A DNA stretch of 64,000 bases, taken from DATCHW01 sp963806045. Its GTDB lineage: Bacteria > Bacteroidota > Ignavibacteria > Tepidaquicellales > Tepidaquicellaceae. Of the stretch, positions 47,848-58,074 are shown piece by piece. Made by a program: the position numbers and the translations under genes. The notes under the pieces were generated by a model, which was not told where the DNA came from, did not search any database, and saw nothing but the letters and a program-made list of their open reading frames with translations. Position 1 is the stretch's first letter. Each line of letters opens with the position of its first letter. The stretch covers positions 62,001-126,000 of the forward strand of contig CAWDWP010000004.1 of the NCBI GenBank assembly GCA_963806045.1. The letters run 5' to 3'.

Positions 47848-48876
47848 ATGAGTGAACCAAACATTAATATAAATCCTCAGGTATATACAGCAAAAGATTT
47901 TGCTTCAGACCAGTATATAAGATGGTGTCCGGGGTGCGGAGATTTTTCTATCCTTGCACAAGTACAGAGGACACTTCCTCAAACGGGTATGAAAAAAGAA
48001 AATATAGTTTGTATAGCGGGAATTGGATGTTCAAGCAGATTTCCTTACTATATGAACACATACGGCTACCATACGATTCACGGCAGGGCGCTGGCAATTG
48101 CAAGCGGGGTGAAATGCGCTAATCCAAATTTATCTGTCTGGGTTTCAACAGGTGATGGAGATTGCTTGAGTATTGGCGGGAATCATTTCATACATACATT
48201 AAGAAGAAATGTCGGAATAAATATTTTACTTTTTAATAACAAAATCTATGGTTTAACAAAAGGGCAATATTCTCCGACATCAGACCACGGTCAAATAACA
48301 AAATCATCCCCATCCGGAACAATCGAATATCCGGTCAACCCGATTTCATTAGCCTTAGGTGCCGGTGGTACATTTATTGCCAGATCGATTGACAGAGACC
48401 AAAAGCATACACAGGAAATGATTTTGAGAGCATATCAACACAGCGGAACATCATTCCTTGAAGTATTTCAAAATTGTGTAATATTTAATGATGGAGCATA
48501 TCTTCAGTACACAGAAAAAGATACAAAAGACGATACTGTCCTGGTTCTTGAAAACGGAAAACCATTAATTTTTGGTAAAAATAAAGATAAAGGTATAAAA
48601 CTTCAGGATGGCTGGAAACCTACTGTTGTTGACCTCAGCGACGGAAAGAATAGTATCAATGATGTGTTAATTCACGATGAAACTTCAAAGGGACTGGCAT
48701 TTATACTAAGTGATTTCAGTGAAAATCCCGGATTTCCAATGCCAATTGGAGTTTTCCTGGCGAGAAAAAGAAATACATATGAAGTCGATATGGAAGAACA
48801 GATAAAAAAAGCTATTGGCGGAAAAAAAGTTGATTTTGATGAATTGCTGGTTGGTAACTCTACCTGGGAAATTTAA
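47848..48876 (+). CDS. korB: 2-oxoacid:ferredoxin oxidoreductase beta subunit
   Basis: 342 residues. It has the Fe-S-linked WCPGCGDFSIL motif near residue 27 and the thiamine diphosphate site GDGDCLSIGGNHFIHTLRRN near 109, followed by LLFNNKIYGLTKGQYSPTS. Two-subunit enzymes of this type are common in Chlorobiota/Bacteroidota and Aquificota and can run in oxidative or reductive direction depending on ferredoxin. It starts 10 bases after korA and is followed by a strong terminator, so the two form a clean operon. Confidence 0.93.
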   Translation: MSEPNININPQVYTAKDFASDQYIRWCPGCGDFSILAQVQRTLPQTGMKKENIVCIAGIGCSSRFPYYMNTYGYHTIHGRALAIASGVKCANPNLSVWVSTGDGDCLSIGGNHFIHTLRRNVGINILLFNNKIYGLTKGQYSPTSDHGQITKSSPSGTIEYPVNPISLALGAGGTFIARSIDRDQKHTQEMILRAYQHSGTSFLEVFQNCVIFNDGAYLQYTEKDTKDDTVLVLENGKPLIFGKNKDKGIKLQDGWKPTVVDLSDGKNSINDVLIHDETSKGLAFILSDFSENPGFPMPIGVFLARKRNTYEVDMEEQIKKAIGGKKVDFDELLVGNSTWEI

Positions 48877-48896
48877 TTAAATTTATTAAGTATAAT

Positions 48897-48934
48897 AAAA
48901 ACGGAGTCTTTTAAAAAAGACTCCGTTTTTTATT
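48897..48934. terminator. Terminator between korB and the Omp85 fusion gene
   Basis: AAAACGGAGTCTTT pairs with AAAGACTCCGTTTT (ending about 48929), flanked by A and T tracts, so it serves both converging genes. Confidence 0.9.
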
Positions 48935-48950
48935 TTTTAATTAATTTCAT

Positions 48951-51900
48951 CTAAAAATCATATCCTAAAGATATATACCATTTAGGCGGAGAAAAGCTTT
49001 TCATATTATAATTCCAGGCTACATCTAATTTTAATGGGAAATTAAAGAATATAAATCTCGTACCAAATCCCATTCCCATTAATAAATCTCTCGTTTTTAA
49101 TGTACCGTTTTCCTTTTGAAATAATTGCAGTGATTTATTATCATACCAGGCAGTTCCTGCATCAAGAAAAGCAACACCCCTGATATCAGCGAATCCAAGC
49201 GGAAGTAATCCGAAAATCAAATATTTAAATAAGGGAAATCTGAATTCAAGATTGGTTAAAGCATATTTTGAACCTTCCATTCTATCAAAATTGAAACCTC
49301 TTAAAGGCATAATGGGAGTGGAAAAAGCAAAATCCTGAACACTATTAATAGGAATATTATTATGCTCAAATTCACGATTTATCCAGTTATCTGTACCGCC
49401 GAGGTAAAACCTTTGAGGATTTGGTCCAAAGCTTGCACCGCTTGTCAATCTGAAAGCAAACGAATAATCATCTGCAATTTTAAAGTAATGTCTGAAATCG
49501 CCAATTACCGATGCAAACCCTACACCATCATTGCTTAACCGGGGAGTACCCAGTGTCGTAAGGTTGTATCTTGTTCCTTTAATTGGTGAAGTATATCCGA
49601 AGAGAGAATTATCGAATACAAAACTAAATTGTGGTACTAAAAAAGTGTTTTGACTAATAGGTTCAGTCGGGTCATCAAGATTTTCCTGAGAAACATTCAT
49701 AAGAGTCAATCCTCCGTCGAATCTTCTGAATTTACTTAAAGGATAACTGAAATTTAAATTTCCCCCGTAATTTCTATATCTGAAAAGTTGATCGCCGGTT
49801 CCAAGACCTCTGTCATAAAACAGGAACCTGGCGGTATGATACAATTCAAAACCCCAGTCAATCCTGTTCGGTAAATAATAATAAGCAACTGCATAGTCAC
49901 TATTTTTTAAATCAATCACCATAGATGTCAGTAGATAAATTCTGTGGTTTCCTAACATATCACTTAAAGCTACCTGTGCCACACCTTGTACACCATAGAA
50001 ACTGGAGTAATTCGCATTTCCATAAACCAGGTCGGGAGTAAATTTAACTTTGTAATTGTTCACCTTGAATGAACCATCATCATTAACGTTATTTTCAATT
50101 TTGAATTTCAGATTATTAGTATAAGCAGTATCATAGATACTGAATAATTTAGTTGTATCTTTATCTTTTTTAAATTTAATTTGTATATCGTCGCCATAAA
50201 TTTTTAAAGTATCTTTCTTTTGATTTATTACTAATGTATCAGATTTTCTAAGTGTATCAATATCTTGCGTGATTTTTTTGACGGTATTTAAAATTCGTTG
50301 TTTCACAAAATCAGTGGGTTCTAATTGCGTTTTTCCTATATCTCTATCAAGCGGATCCTCAAGAGAAAATATGTCATATCCCCCTTTGTTCAATGAAACG
50401 AAAAGCAGTCTTTTTCCATCTTTCGATAAAGAAATCTGGTCGATGGGATTTAAGGAATTTGTAATAGGTCTTTCTATGATGTTCCCTGTAGAATCTGTTT
50501 CCCTTAAGTAAATGTTTGTAATTCCGCAAACATCAGAAAGATAAAGCATTTTCTTTCCATCCTGACTAAACTGAGGATAACTTTGTTTCGAATTTTTTAT
50601 ATCTGTAATACGTTCAATCTGCCTGGTTTCAACATTAATTTTATATATGTCACTCGTTTTAAAATCGTTATTGGATATCTTGTAATTTGAAGGAATAGAT
50701 GATGAGTTCAAATAATCTTCTCTGTCCGAAGAAAAATAAATATATTTTCCATCTGGTGACCATTCAGGGATATAATCTGAGAATAAATCATCTGTGAGAT
50801 TTTCAAGTTTTTTTGTCTTTAAATTGTAAGTATAAATATCAGATTGTTTACCGTTAGTTCCGGAAAATGCCAGCATATTATAATCAGAACTCCAGCTAAC
50901 GTATGCAACTGAATTTAAGTTAACCGGCAGCATTTCCTTGTCGCCTTCGTTAACATCAATTATATAAATGGCATCCTGATCACCTGATTTTACACTTATT
51001 GCCAGTTTCTTGCTATCCGGAGACCAAGAAAGCCCCGGTGTTAACACCTGAAGTTCCTCAAAATTGCTTGTAGTATTTCCTGCCACAACTTTATCTATGA
51101 TTTGCCCGGTTTTTACATCAGCAATAAAAACGTCAAAAAAATCATCTCTATTAGAGATGAAAGCAAACATATCACCCTTTGGTGAAATTACAGGAGCTAC
51201 ATTGTAAAATCCTCCGGATTTTGTATGGTCAGTTAATCTTTTAGATATATCAATAATTTCTTCTCTTGTTTTCGAATCAGACCAGTATGTTCGGTTCATT
51301 TCTTTAAGCCATTTTTCGGACAACTGTTCGATATTTAGTTTAAAAGTTTCTTTAAATCCTGCATCAACATCACCCAGAGACTTAATATTATTCATTAACT
51401 CACCTAATTTAAAATCACCGTAAAAATCTATAAGGAATGCAAAAAATGACTGACCTGCTCTGTAAGCCAGATATCCTCCAGCGTATTCTATAGGCGGTAA
51501 ATAGTTGTTAATCACCGCATCGCGAATATACATATCCTCTGCTTTATCAAGCCCGTTAAGGCTTTGGCATTCCGCCATACCTTCATTGAACCATCCTGGA
51601 AATGCCAAAGTAATATTTCGTGATATAATATTTTGAATAGAACCCCCATAAAACATATCATTCATAAAAGCGTGAAGGAGTTCGTGATGTATCACATGTC
51701 TGAATTGCTCAAACTTCCCTTCAAATGGTACTAAAACCCTGTTTTTAAACAGTTCTGTTACTCCTCCAACTCCTTCCGGAAGGTATTCATCAAGGATATT
51801 GTTTTGCTGGAAATCATTATGCGACTCAAAAACTACGATTGGGATTCTATTGGAAATTTTATATTGCAGATTTTTCGATAATGAAACCAGGGAACTTTCC

Positions 51901-52094
51901 GCAACAACTGCCGTAAATTCCGCAAGGTATTCTCCGCCCTGATAAAAATATATATCGAAGTGTTCTGACTGAATAAATTTCCAGGTAAAATTTTTATATT
52001 GAACTTTATTTTTGCCGAATTGTGGGAATGCATTACTGACCAAAACCAGCAGTATTATTAATGTGAAAAGAATATTTAATGTTTTCGTTTTCAT
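48951..52094 (-). CDS. Gluzincin-like peptidase / WD40-like propeller / Omp85-type barrel fusion
   Basis: 1047 residues, signal peptide ending NAFPQ near residue 26. The N-terminal part (~30-270) carries a zinc-peptidase motif HHELLHAFMND (HExxH near residue 135) and NEGMAECQS about 35 residues on, the expected third-ligand Glu. The middle (~290-570) has TolB/PD40 propeller blades (PVISPKGDMFAFISNRDDFF, WSPDGKYIYFSSDRED, YPQFSQDGKKMLYLSDV). The C-terminus (~690-1047) resembles an Omp85/BamA barrel with RNYGGNLNFSYPLSKFR, MPLRGF (VRGF/LRGY-like) and a final WYISLGYDF ending in Phe. Outer membrane; function unknown. Confidence 0.8.
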   Translation of the reverse strand: MKTKTLNILFTLIILLVLVSNAFPQFGKNKVQYKNFTWKFIQSEHFDIYFYQGGEYLAEFTAVVAESSLVSLSKNLQYKISNRIPIVVFESHNDFQQNNILDEYLPEGVGGVTELFKNRVLVPFEGKFEQFRHVIHHELLHAFMNDMFYGGSIQNIISRNITLAFPGWFNEGMAECQSLNGLDKAEDMYIRDAVINNYLPPIEYAGGYLAYRAGQSFFAFLIDFYGDFKLGELMNNIKSLGDVDAGFKETFKLNIEQLSEKWLKEMNRTYWSDSKTREEIIDISKRLTDHTKSGGFYNVAPVISPKGDMFAFISNRDDFFDVFIADVKTGQIIDKVVAGNTTSNFEELQVLTPGLSWSPDSKKLAISVKSGDQDAIYIIDVNEGDKEMLPVNLNSVAYVSWSSDYNMLAFSGTNGKQSDIYTYNLKTKKLENLTDDLFSDYIPEWSPDGKYIYFSSDREDYLNSSSIPSNYKISNNDFKTSDIYKINVETRQIERITDIKNSKQSYPQFSQDGKKMLYLSDVCGITNIYLRETDSTGNIIERPITNSLNPIDQISLSKDGKRLLFVSLNKGGYDIFSLEDPLDRDIGKTQLEPTDFVKQRILNTVKKITQDIDTLRKSDTLVINQKKDTLKIYGDDIQIKFKKDKDTTKLFSIYDTAYTNNLKFKIENNVNDDGSFKVNNYKVKFTPDLVYGNANYSSFYGVQGVAQVALSDMLGNHRIYLLTSMVIDLKNSDYAVAYYYLPNRIDWGFELYHTARFLFYDRGLGTGDQLFRYRNYGGNLNFSYPLSKFRRFDGGLTLMNVSQENLDDPTEPISQNTFLVPQFSFVFDNSLFGYTSPIKGTRYNLTTLGTPRLSNDGVGFASVIGDFRHYFKIADDYSFAFRLTSGASFGPNPQRFYLGGTDNWINREFEHNNIPINSVQDFAFSTPIMPLRGFNFDRMEGSKYALTNLEFRFPLFKYLIFGLLPLGFADIRGVAFLDAGTAWYDNKSLQLFQKENGTLKTRDLLMGMGFGTRFIFFNFPLKLDVAWNYNMKSFSPPKWYISLGYDF

Positions 52095-52315
52095 ATCAGA
52101 TAAATAAGATATTTATATTTAATTTTTCAAGTGTAAATTAATGATATCATAGTTTCCATTTATTATATATAACTGTTAAATTCCCAAATAAGATTCATAA
52201 ACTCCCATTTTTCAATTAAATTATTTTTTATTTATTTCATAAATAATTGATTATTAATAATAATAAATATAAATTTTTATTATTTATTAGATTATATTAG
52301 AAAAAGGACTGAATA

Positions 52316-52897
52316 ATGGTTTTGAAATTTATCTGTCAAATATTAATTCTTATAATCTCGTTTAATTCTAATGTACTTCCTCAGGATAAAGAAAATGAAG
52401 ATAAAGCAAAAGATATACTTTATTTTATAAATCTTGCGAGAAGTAATCCTGCCGAATTTGCAAATCAATATATTTTTCCTAGAATTAAGAGTTCAAATGA
52501 AGCCGAAGAGTGTTTTGATGAAATGGTTAATACTAATCCTTGTAAGGAATTGATTTGGTCGGATGAACTTTATAAATCTGCTTTTGACCACGCTGAAGAT
52601 GTTGGCAGTAATGGGTTAATAGGTCATATGGGAAGTGACAGTTCTGACCTTGCAGAGAGGGTGGAGCGTTATACCGGGTGGGAAGGGAGTATAGGAGAAA
52701 ATATTTATTACGGGTTAAGTAGTCCATTAGAAATTGTAACACTTTTTTTGATAGATGAAGGGATTAAAGATCGAGGTCATAGAAAAAATATCCTGAATAG
52801 TAAATATCAATATGCCGGAATTGCGGTATATCCTCATTTTTATTACGGGATGGTATGCGTTATACATTTTGCAGAAAATTTAAAGATAAAAAAATGA
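52316..52897 (+). CDS. Secreted CAP (SCP/PR-1) domain protein
   Basis: 193 residues. Residues 1-22 are a signal peptide. The CAP domain shows INLARSNPAEFANQYI, the helix with SAFDHAEDVG (first His of the family), IGHMGSDSS, GENIYYG (Glu-Asn motif) and the second His region RGHRKNILN, followed by YAGIAVYPHF. CAP proteins are extracellular with lipid- or metal-binding roles in a few cases; none is assigned here. Upstream 221 bases are very AT-rich and hold no gene I can support. Confidence 0.85.
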   Translation: MVLKFICQILILIISFNSNVLPQDKENEDKAKDILYFINLARSNPAEFANQYIFPRIKSSNEAEECFDEMVNTNPCKELIWSDELYKSAFDHAEDVGSNGLIGHMGSDSSDLAERVERYTGWEGSIGENIYYGLSSPLEIVTLFLIDEGIKDRGHRKNILNSKYQYAGIAVYPHFYYGMVCVIHFAENLKIKK

Positions 52898-53064
52898 TAA
52901 ATGATTTTCTTCCACTATTTTTTGTACTTTAAGTAAATTAAAAATTTTTACAAATGTATAATGAGTCTTTAACCTTTCTTAATTTTAGAAAAATCATGTT
53001 TCAAATTTTTCTTTATCCGCTGATTCTTAATTCTAAATAAGTTACCTTATTTGTTCAAAATACT

Positions 53065-54333
53065 ATGCTTAAAAATAATTTACCCGAAATAGATTTCAAA
53101 GAAACAGAACTTAAGAATGGTTTGAAATTGGTGATGTTCCGGAAAAATAACATCCCGATGGTTACTGTTAATACATCATTTAAAATAGGTTCTAAGGATG
53201 AAGACCAAGGAAAAACAGGTCTTGCTCATTTATTCGAACATCTGATGTTTACTGAATCTCCAAACGTAAAACGAGGAATGTTTGATGAAATACTTAATAT
53301 GAATGGGGGAGATAGCAATGCATTTACAACCTGGGATTATACCGGTTACCATATCACTCTCCCATCTAATAAGCTTGAACTTGCACTATGGCTGGATTCT
53401 GACAGAATAGCCGGTTTCAATATAAGCGAGGAAAGCCTTGAAACACAAAAGAGTGTTGTGCAGGAAGAAAATCTTCAGGTGCATGAAAATGTTCCTTATG
53501 GTTCTGTAGAAAAAGAAAGTTCTAAAAGATTATTCAAAGGTAATGGATACTCACGACCTATAATTGGTCTTATGGAAGATGTGAAACAGTTGACGATTAA
53601 GGATGTTAGTGATTTTTTTTCGAAATATTACACACCCAGAAATGCAGTAATTTCTATTGTAGGTGATATAGATTATGATAATACTTTAAATCTTGTATCG
53701 AAATATTATGAAGATATTCCCTCCGGTAAGAAAATTGATGAAATGGAATTTAGGGATATAACAATCTCAAATGAAATTCAAGATACGATAGAAGATCAAA
53801 TAGAACTGCCGGCACAATTTATTTATTATAAAACACCGGGAATTGGAACGAAAGAATATTATATCCTGAATCTTTTGAGTGCAATAATGTCCGACGGTGA
53901 AAGTTCAAAACTTTACAGGGAATTATTATACAAGAAAGAGCTTGTTAGCGAGATTGATTCTTATTATCACGGAATGGAAAAAGCCGGGTTATTCAGCATA
54001 AATTCATTTGCAATGAAAAAAGTACCGCTGAAAACCATCAGAAATGAAATTGATAAAATCATCGGTGAAATTCAGCAAGGAAACATTGAAGAAAAAGAAG
54101 TAGTGAAAATAAAAAATTATTTTGAAACAATGTTTATTTCTAAGAGACAAACAATGAATTATCTCGCAGATTCAATGTCTTTTTTGAAACTATTTTTTAA
54201 TGATGTGTCTCTCATTAATACAGATGTTTTAAATTATATCAGCATTCAAAAGGAAGATATTATAGAATGCGCCAGAAAATATCTTAATAAAGAAAACAGG
54301 GTTCTATTGAATTATATTCCGGGGAAAAAATGA
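53065..54333 (+). CDS. M16 family zinc peptidase, catalytic subunit
   Basis: 422 residues, no signal peptide. The inverted zinc motif HLFEH (HxxEH) occurs in TGLAHLFEHLMFTES near residue 55, and the distal Glu is in SVVQEENLQVHEN about 75 residues later. The C-terminal lobe has SDGESSKLYRELLYKKELV (Arg/Tyr substrate region appears partly as SKLYRELL). These clam-shell enzymes degrade peptides or process precursors. It overlaps the next gene by four bases, the usual arrangement of an active subunit with an inactive partner. Confidence 0.9.
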   Translation: MLKNNLPEIDFKETELKNGLKLVMFRKNNIPMVTVNTSFKIGSKDEDQGKTGLAHLFEHLMFTESPNVKRGMFDEILNMNGGDSNAFTTWDYTGYHITLPSNKLELALWLDSDRIAGFNISEESLETQKSVVQEENLQVHENVPYGSVEKESSKRLFKGNGYSRPIIGLMEDVKQLTIKDVSDFFSKYYTPRNAVISIVGDIDYDNTLNLVSKYYEDIPSGKKIDEMEFRDITISNEIQDTIEDQIELPAQFIYYKTPGIGTKEYYILNLLSAIMSDGESSKLYRELLYKKELVSEIDSYYHGMEKAGLFSINSFAMKKVPLKTIRNEIDKIIGEIQQGNIEEKEVVKIKNYFETMFISKRQTMNYLADSMSFLKLFFNDVSLINTDVLNYISIQKEDIIECARKYLNKENRVLLNYIPGKK

Positions 54334-55709
54334 AAATTAATAAGAGCCGAGAAAAAATCGACAGGACTAAAATGCCTGTATGTGAAGGGTTTGCAGATAT
54401 TAAATTCCCGGATGTTTATGAGAATAAATTGCCGAATGGAATGAATGTACTTGTTCTTGAGGATAGAAAAATCCCAATTATAAGTACAAGAATACTTCTG
54501 ACTGCCGGTTCAATTCATGATTCACTAATTGGAGAAAATAAATCCGGAATTGCTTCCCTGATTTCTGAAATGATTACCAAAGGGACAGTAACAAGAAGCG
54601 CTGAAGATATTGCCGATGAAATCGAATATCTCGGTGCAGATTTAAATTCAAATGTGAGTTATGATTCTATATTTGTCAGTGCGAAATCTTTGACAAAATA
54701 TTTCAGTCAGATTTTCGAAATTGCCTGTGATATAATTCTGAATCCGGTATTTGCCGAAGAAGAACTGAAGAAAGCGAAGACACAAAGATTAAATAATCTG
54801 CTTTATTATAATGATTACGGAAAATTTTTATCTTCAAAGATGTTTATTAAAAATGTTCATAAAAATTCTCCTTACTCGGATACGACAATTGGAAGCCTTG
54901 AATCTGTTGAGAATATTAGCAAGCAGGATATTCTGGATTATTATAATAAGTTATTTAATCCCGCGAACATAACTATTGCTTTCATCGGCGATATTTCCCC
55001 GGATGAAGCATATGAAATGACTTTAGAAAAATTTAATAACTGGAAATCTTTTAAACCATATGTTATAGACATTAAGGAAAATAAATTAAAAGAAACTAAC
55101 GAAATATTTATTTTAGATAAGAAAGATTTTGTTCAGTCAGATATCTTTCTCGGTCATTTATCTTTACCTTTAAATAATCCCGACTATATTCCGATGATTG
55201 TTTTAAATACTATCATTGGCGGTACTTTTACTTCAAGATTAAATAAACGATTGAGAGAGAAAAGCGGATATACTTACGGAATATCATCTTCTTTTAATTT
55301 AAAGAAATTTACCGGAGAATTTGTTGTGAAAACAAGCGTGAATACTGATGTCACGACAAATTCAACAGAAATCATTTTAGATGAATTACGCTCAATCGTT
55401 AACGAAATTGTACCGGAAGATGAATTGCTTAATGCAAAGAATTATATAATGGGAAGCTTTCCCCTTCAAATGGAAACTTCTAATTCAATTGCCGGGAGTT
55501 TATTAAGATTAAAATTTTATGAATTTGAAAAAGATTTCTATAATACTCTTTTTTCAAAAATTGAAAAATTAAATGCCGATGATATTCTGAATACAGCAAG
55601 GAAACATATTCATCCGGAAAACGTTACTATAAGTATTACAGGAAATGCCGGACGATTTTCCAAATCTATGGAACAATTTGGAAAAGTTACTGTTTTAAAA
55701 AATATCTAA
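54330..55709 (+). CDS. M16 family peptidase homologue, non-catalytic subunit
   Basis: 459 residues, beginning within the last codons of the preceding gene (ATG at 54330). The fold is M16: NKLPNGMNVLVLEDRKIPII, and the late IIGGTFTSRLNKRLREKSGY-type segment that binds the substrate carboxyl side (Arg-Tyr). At the zinc site the sequence reads GIASLISEMITKGT, so HxxEH is lost. In paired bacterial M16 enzymes this partner supplies the RY pair while the other supplies zinc. Translational coupling supports a heterodimer. Confidence 0.88.
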   Translation: MKINKSREKIDRTKMPVCEGFADIKFPDVYENKLPNGMNVLVLEDRKIPIISTRILLTAGSIHDSLIGENKSGIASLISEMITKGTVTRSAEDIADEIEYLGADLNSNVSYDSIFVSAKSLTKYFSQIFEIACDIILNPVFAEEELKKAKTQRLNNLLYYNDYGKFLSSKMFIKNVHKNSPYSDTTIGSLESVENISKQDILDYYNKLFNPANITIAFIGDISPDEAYEMTLEKFNNWKSFKPYVIDIKENKLKETNEIFILDKKDFVQSDIFLGHLSLPLNNPDYIPMIVLNTIIGGTFTSRLNKRLREKSGYTYGISSSFNLKKFTGEFVVKTSVNTDVTTNSTEIILDELRSIVNEIVPEDELLNAKNYIMGSFPLQMETSNSIAGSLLRLKFYEFEKDFYNTLFSKIEKLNADDILNTARKHIHPENVTISITGNAGRFSKSMEQFGKVTVLKNI

Positions 55710-55722
55710 TTAAAAAACTTCT

Positions 55723-56715
55723 ATGCCGGAAATAATAAATGAAATACAGTCGGATAAAGAGCTTGTTGAAAGCCTTTCCAAAAAATATTTGTTATTGAAA
55801 AAAGAAATATCAAAAGTAATAGTGGGACAAACCGGAATCATTGAACAAATAATAGTTTCAGTTTTATCAAAAGGACATTGTCTTTTGATAGGAGTACCGG
55901 GACTGGCGAAAACATTAATTGTAAAAACACTTGCAGAAGTGTTTGACCTGAGATTTAACCGTGTTCAGTTTACTCCGGATTTAATGCCGTCAGATATAAC
56001 CGGAACTGAAATACTTGAAAATTCCCTGAACGGAGGCAAGGCATTTAAATTCATTCAAGGACCGATTTTCACAAATCTTTTGCTCGCAGATGAAATAAAC
56101 CGAACCCCTCCGAAGACACAGTCTGCTCTGCTGGAAGCTATGCAGGAGCACAGAGTAACAGCAGCGGGGAACACATATAAACTAGAGGAACCATTTTTTG
56201 TACTTGCAACCCAGAACCCAATCGAACAGGAAGGTACATATCCTTTGCCTGAAGCACAACTGGATAGGTTTATGTTCAATTTGTGGCTGGATTATCCATC
56301 CGTAAGCGAAGAAATTGAAGTAATAAATAAAACCACTAGTTTGTACGAACCAACACTGGAAAAAATATTTTCGAAAGAGGAAATCATTAAATATCAAAAT
56401 TTAGTCAGAAAGGTCCCAGTTGCTGATGAGATTATTAAATACGTCGTGGATATAGTGACAAAATCGCGGCCTGCACATCCTTTGGCACCAAAATTCATTC
56501 AGGATTATATAAGCTGGGGAGCCGGTCCGAGAGCATCACAGTATTTGATAATCGGAGCAAAAGCGCTATGTATATTGGAAGGCAGATATACCCCAACCTT
56601 AGATGATATTAAACGGATTTCTTTACCTGTTTTACGGCACAGGCTCATTATGAATTTTAATGCCGAAGCTGATGATATAAAAATTGTTGATTTAATTAAT
56701 AAATTATTTCAATAA
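55723..56715 (+). CDS. MoxR-type AAA+ ATPase
   Basis: 330 residues. Walker A is in GVPGLAKT near residue 59, with Walker B LLADEINRTPPKTQSALLEA near 124, sensor-1 VLATQNPIEQEGTYPLPEAQ and the arginine-finger/LDRFM segment, then the C-terminal lid domain with SWGAGPRASQYLI. MoxR ATPases act as chaperones, usually with a DUF58 and VWA protein encoded next door; here the next genes are ribosomal proteins, so the usual partners are absent downstream. Frame intact. Confidence 0.9.
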   Translation: MPEIINEIQSDKELVESLSKKYLLLKKEISKVIVGQTGIIEQIIVSVLSKGHCLLIGVPGLAKTLIVKTLAEVFDLRFNRVQFTPDLMPSDITGTEILENSLNGGKAFKFIQGPIFTNLLLADEINRTPPKTQSALLEAMQEHRVTAAGNTYKLEEPFFVLATQNPIEQEGTYPLPEAQLDRFMFNLWLDYPSVSEEIEVINKTTSLYEPTLEKIFSKEEIIKYQNLVRKVPVADEIIKYVVDIVTKSRPAHPLAPKFIQDYISWGAGPRASQYLIIGAKALCILEGRYTPTLDDIKRISLPVLRHRLIMNFNAEADDIKIVDLINKLFQ

Positions 56716-56955
56716 TTCAATTTAGCACTTTGCCCGATATCATCCCGGTTTAGGGTTTTATTTCTGCTGCTTGAACTGTGTTAATCCATTTAAACTTTCT
56801 GTTTTTTTATAAATTATTCTCAATTTGTGAAGATTTCTTATATTGACTTTATTTGAAAATTTTCATAATTTGAAGTTTGTGAAATTTTTATATCGTTATT
56901 TAAGTTATTAATTTTACTTGCACAGCAAGAAATTACAAGATTTTATTAGACAAAG

Positions 56956-57777
56956 ATGGCATTACGTAAATTAAAACCAACAACACCGGCTACAAGATAT
57001 TATTCGATATCTTCATTCGAAGAAATAACTAAATCAAAACCGGAAAAATCGTTGTTAGCGCCGATTAAGAAATCAGGCGGAAGAAATAATCTTGGAAGAG
57101 TCACTTCCAGGCATCGTGGCGGCGGGCATAAGAGAAAATACAGAATTATTGATTTTAAAAGAGCGAGAACCGATGAAGCAAAAATAATTGCAGTTGAATA
57201 TGATCCAAACAGGACAGCCCGAATTGCTTTAATTCAATATGCTGATGGCGAGAAAAATTATATAATTGCTCCGAATGATATCAAAGTTGGAGATATTATT
57301 CAATCTTCTGATGATGCTGAACTCAAATCCGGGAATACAATGAATATTTCTGTTATTCCGGTTGGAACATTTATTCATAATATTGAATTGAAGCCGGGAA
57401 AAGGTGCTCAAATTGTTCGCAGTGCAGGAGCTTCTGCTCAGATTCTCGCAAAAGACGAGAAATATTGTCAGGTTAAACTTCCCTCAGGTGAAGTCAGATT
57501 AATCAGAAAAGATTGTAAAGCTACAATCGGTATAGTTGGAAATATTGAACATGAAAATATAAGTATAGGTAAGGCAGGAAGATCAAGATGGATGGGCAAA
57601 AGACCTCATGTAAGAGGTGTTGCTATGAACCCTGTAGATCACCCAATGGGCGGCGGCGAAGGTAAAACTTCAGGAGGCGGTCATCCGGTAAGTCCCTGGG
57701 GATTACCTGCAAAAGGTTATAAAACAAGAAAAAAGAAAAATCCTTCAAATAAATTTGTAGTTAAAAAGAGGAAATAA
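56956..57777 (+). CDS. rplB: 50S ribosomal protein uL2
   Basis: 273 residues, full length. GRNNLGRVTSRHRGGGHKRK, ILAKDEKYCQVKLPSGEVRL, VAMNPVDHPMGGGEGKTSGG with the conserved His near the peptidyl transferase support region, and a basic tail. First gene of this ribosomal protein run; the 240 bases upstream after moxR contain no rpsJ, rplC, rplD or rplW and presumably hold the promoter. Confidence 0.97.
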   Translation: MALRKLKPTTPATRYYSISSFEEITKSKPEKSLLAPIKKSGGRNNLGRVTSRHRGGGHKRKYRIIDFKRARTDEAKIIAVEYDPNRTARIALIQYADGEKNYIIAPNDIKVGDIIQSSDDAELKSGNTMNISVIPVGTFIHNIELKPGKGAQIVRSAGASAQILAKDEKYCQVKLPSGEVRLIRKDCKATIGIVGNIEHENISIGKAGRSRWMGKRPHVRGVAMNPVDHPMGGGEGKTSGGGHPVSPWGLPAKGYKTRKKKNPSNKFVVKKRK

Positions 57778-57780
57778 TAA

Positions 57781-58071
57781 ATGTCGCGTTCGCTTAAAAA
57801 AGGTCCTTATATCAATTATGATCTGCTTGAGAAAGTGGAAAAGCTGAATAAAGTAAATCAGAAAAAGGTTGTCAAAACCTGGGCTAGAGCCTGTACAATT
57901 ATTCCCGAATTTATCGGACATACTTTTGCCGTACATAATGGAAATAAATTCATTCCTGTTTACGTCACTGAAAATATGGTAGGTCATAAATTGGGTGAGT
58001 TCTCTCACACCAGAACCTTCAGGGCACACTCAGGTCAACGAAAAGAAGAAAAAGCAGGAGGAGTTAAGTAG
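57781..58071 (+). CDS. rpsS: 30S ribosomal protein uS19
   Basis: 96 residues: SRSLKKGPYINYDLLEKVEK, TWARACTIIPEFIGHTFAVH, GHKLGEFSHTRTFRAHSG. Sits in the 30S head with uS13. Starts 3 bases after rplB; the coding sequence ends three bases before rplV and contains a GGAGGAG that probably serves rplV. Confidence 0.96.
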   Translation: MSRSLKKGPYINYDLLEKVEKLNKVNQKKVVKTWARACTIIPEFIGHTFAVHNGNKFIPVYVTENMVGHKLGEFSHTRTFRAHSGQRKEEKAGGVK

Positions 58072-58074
58072 TTT

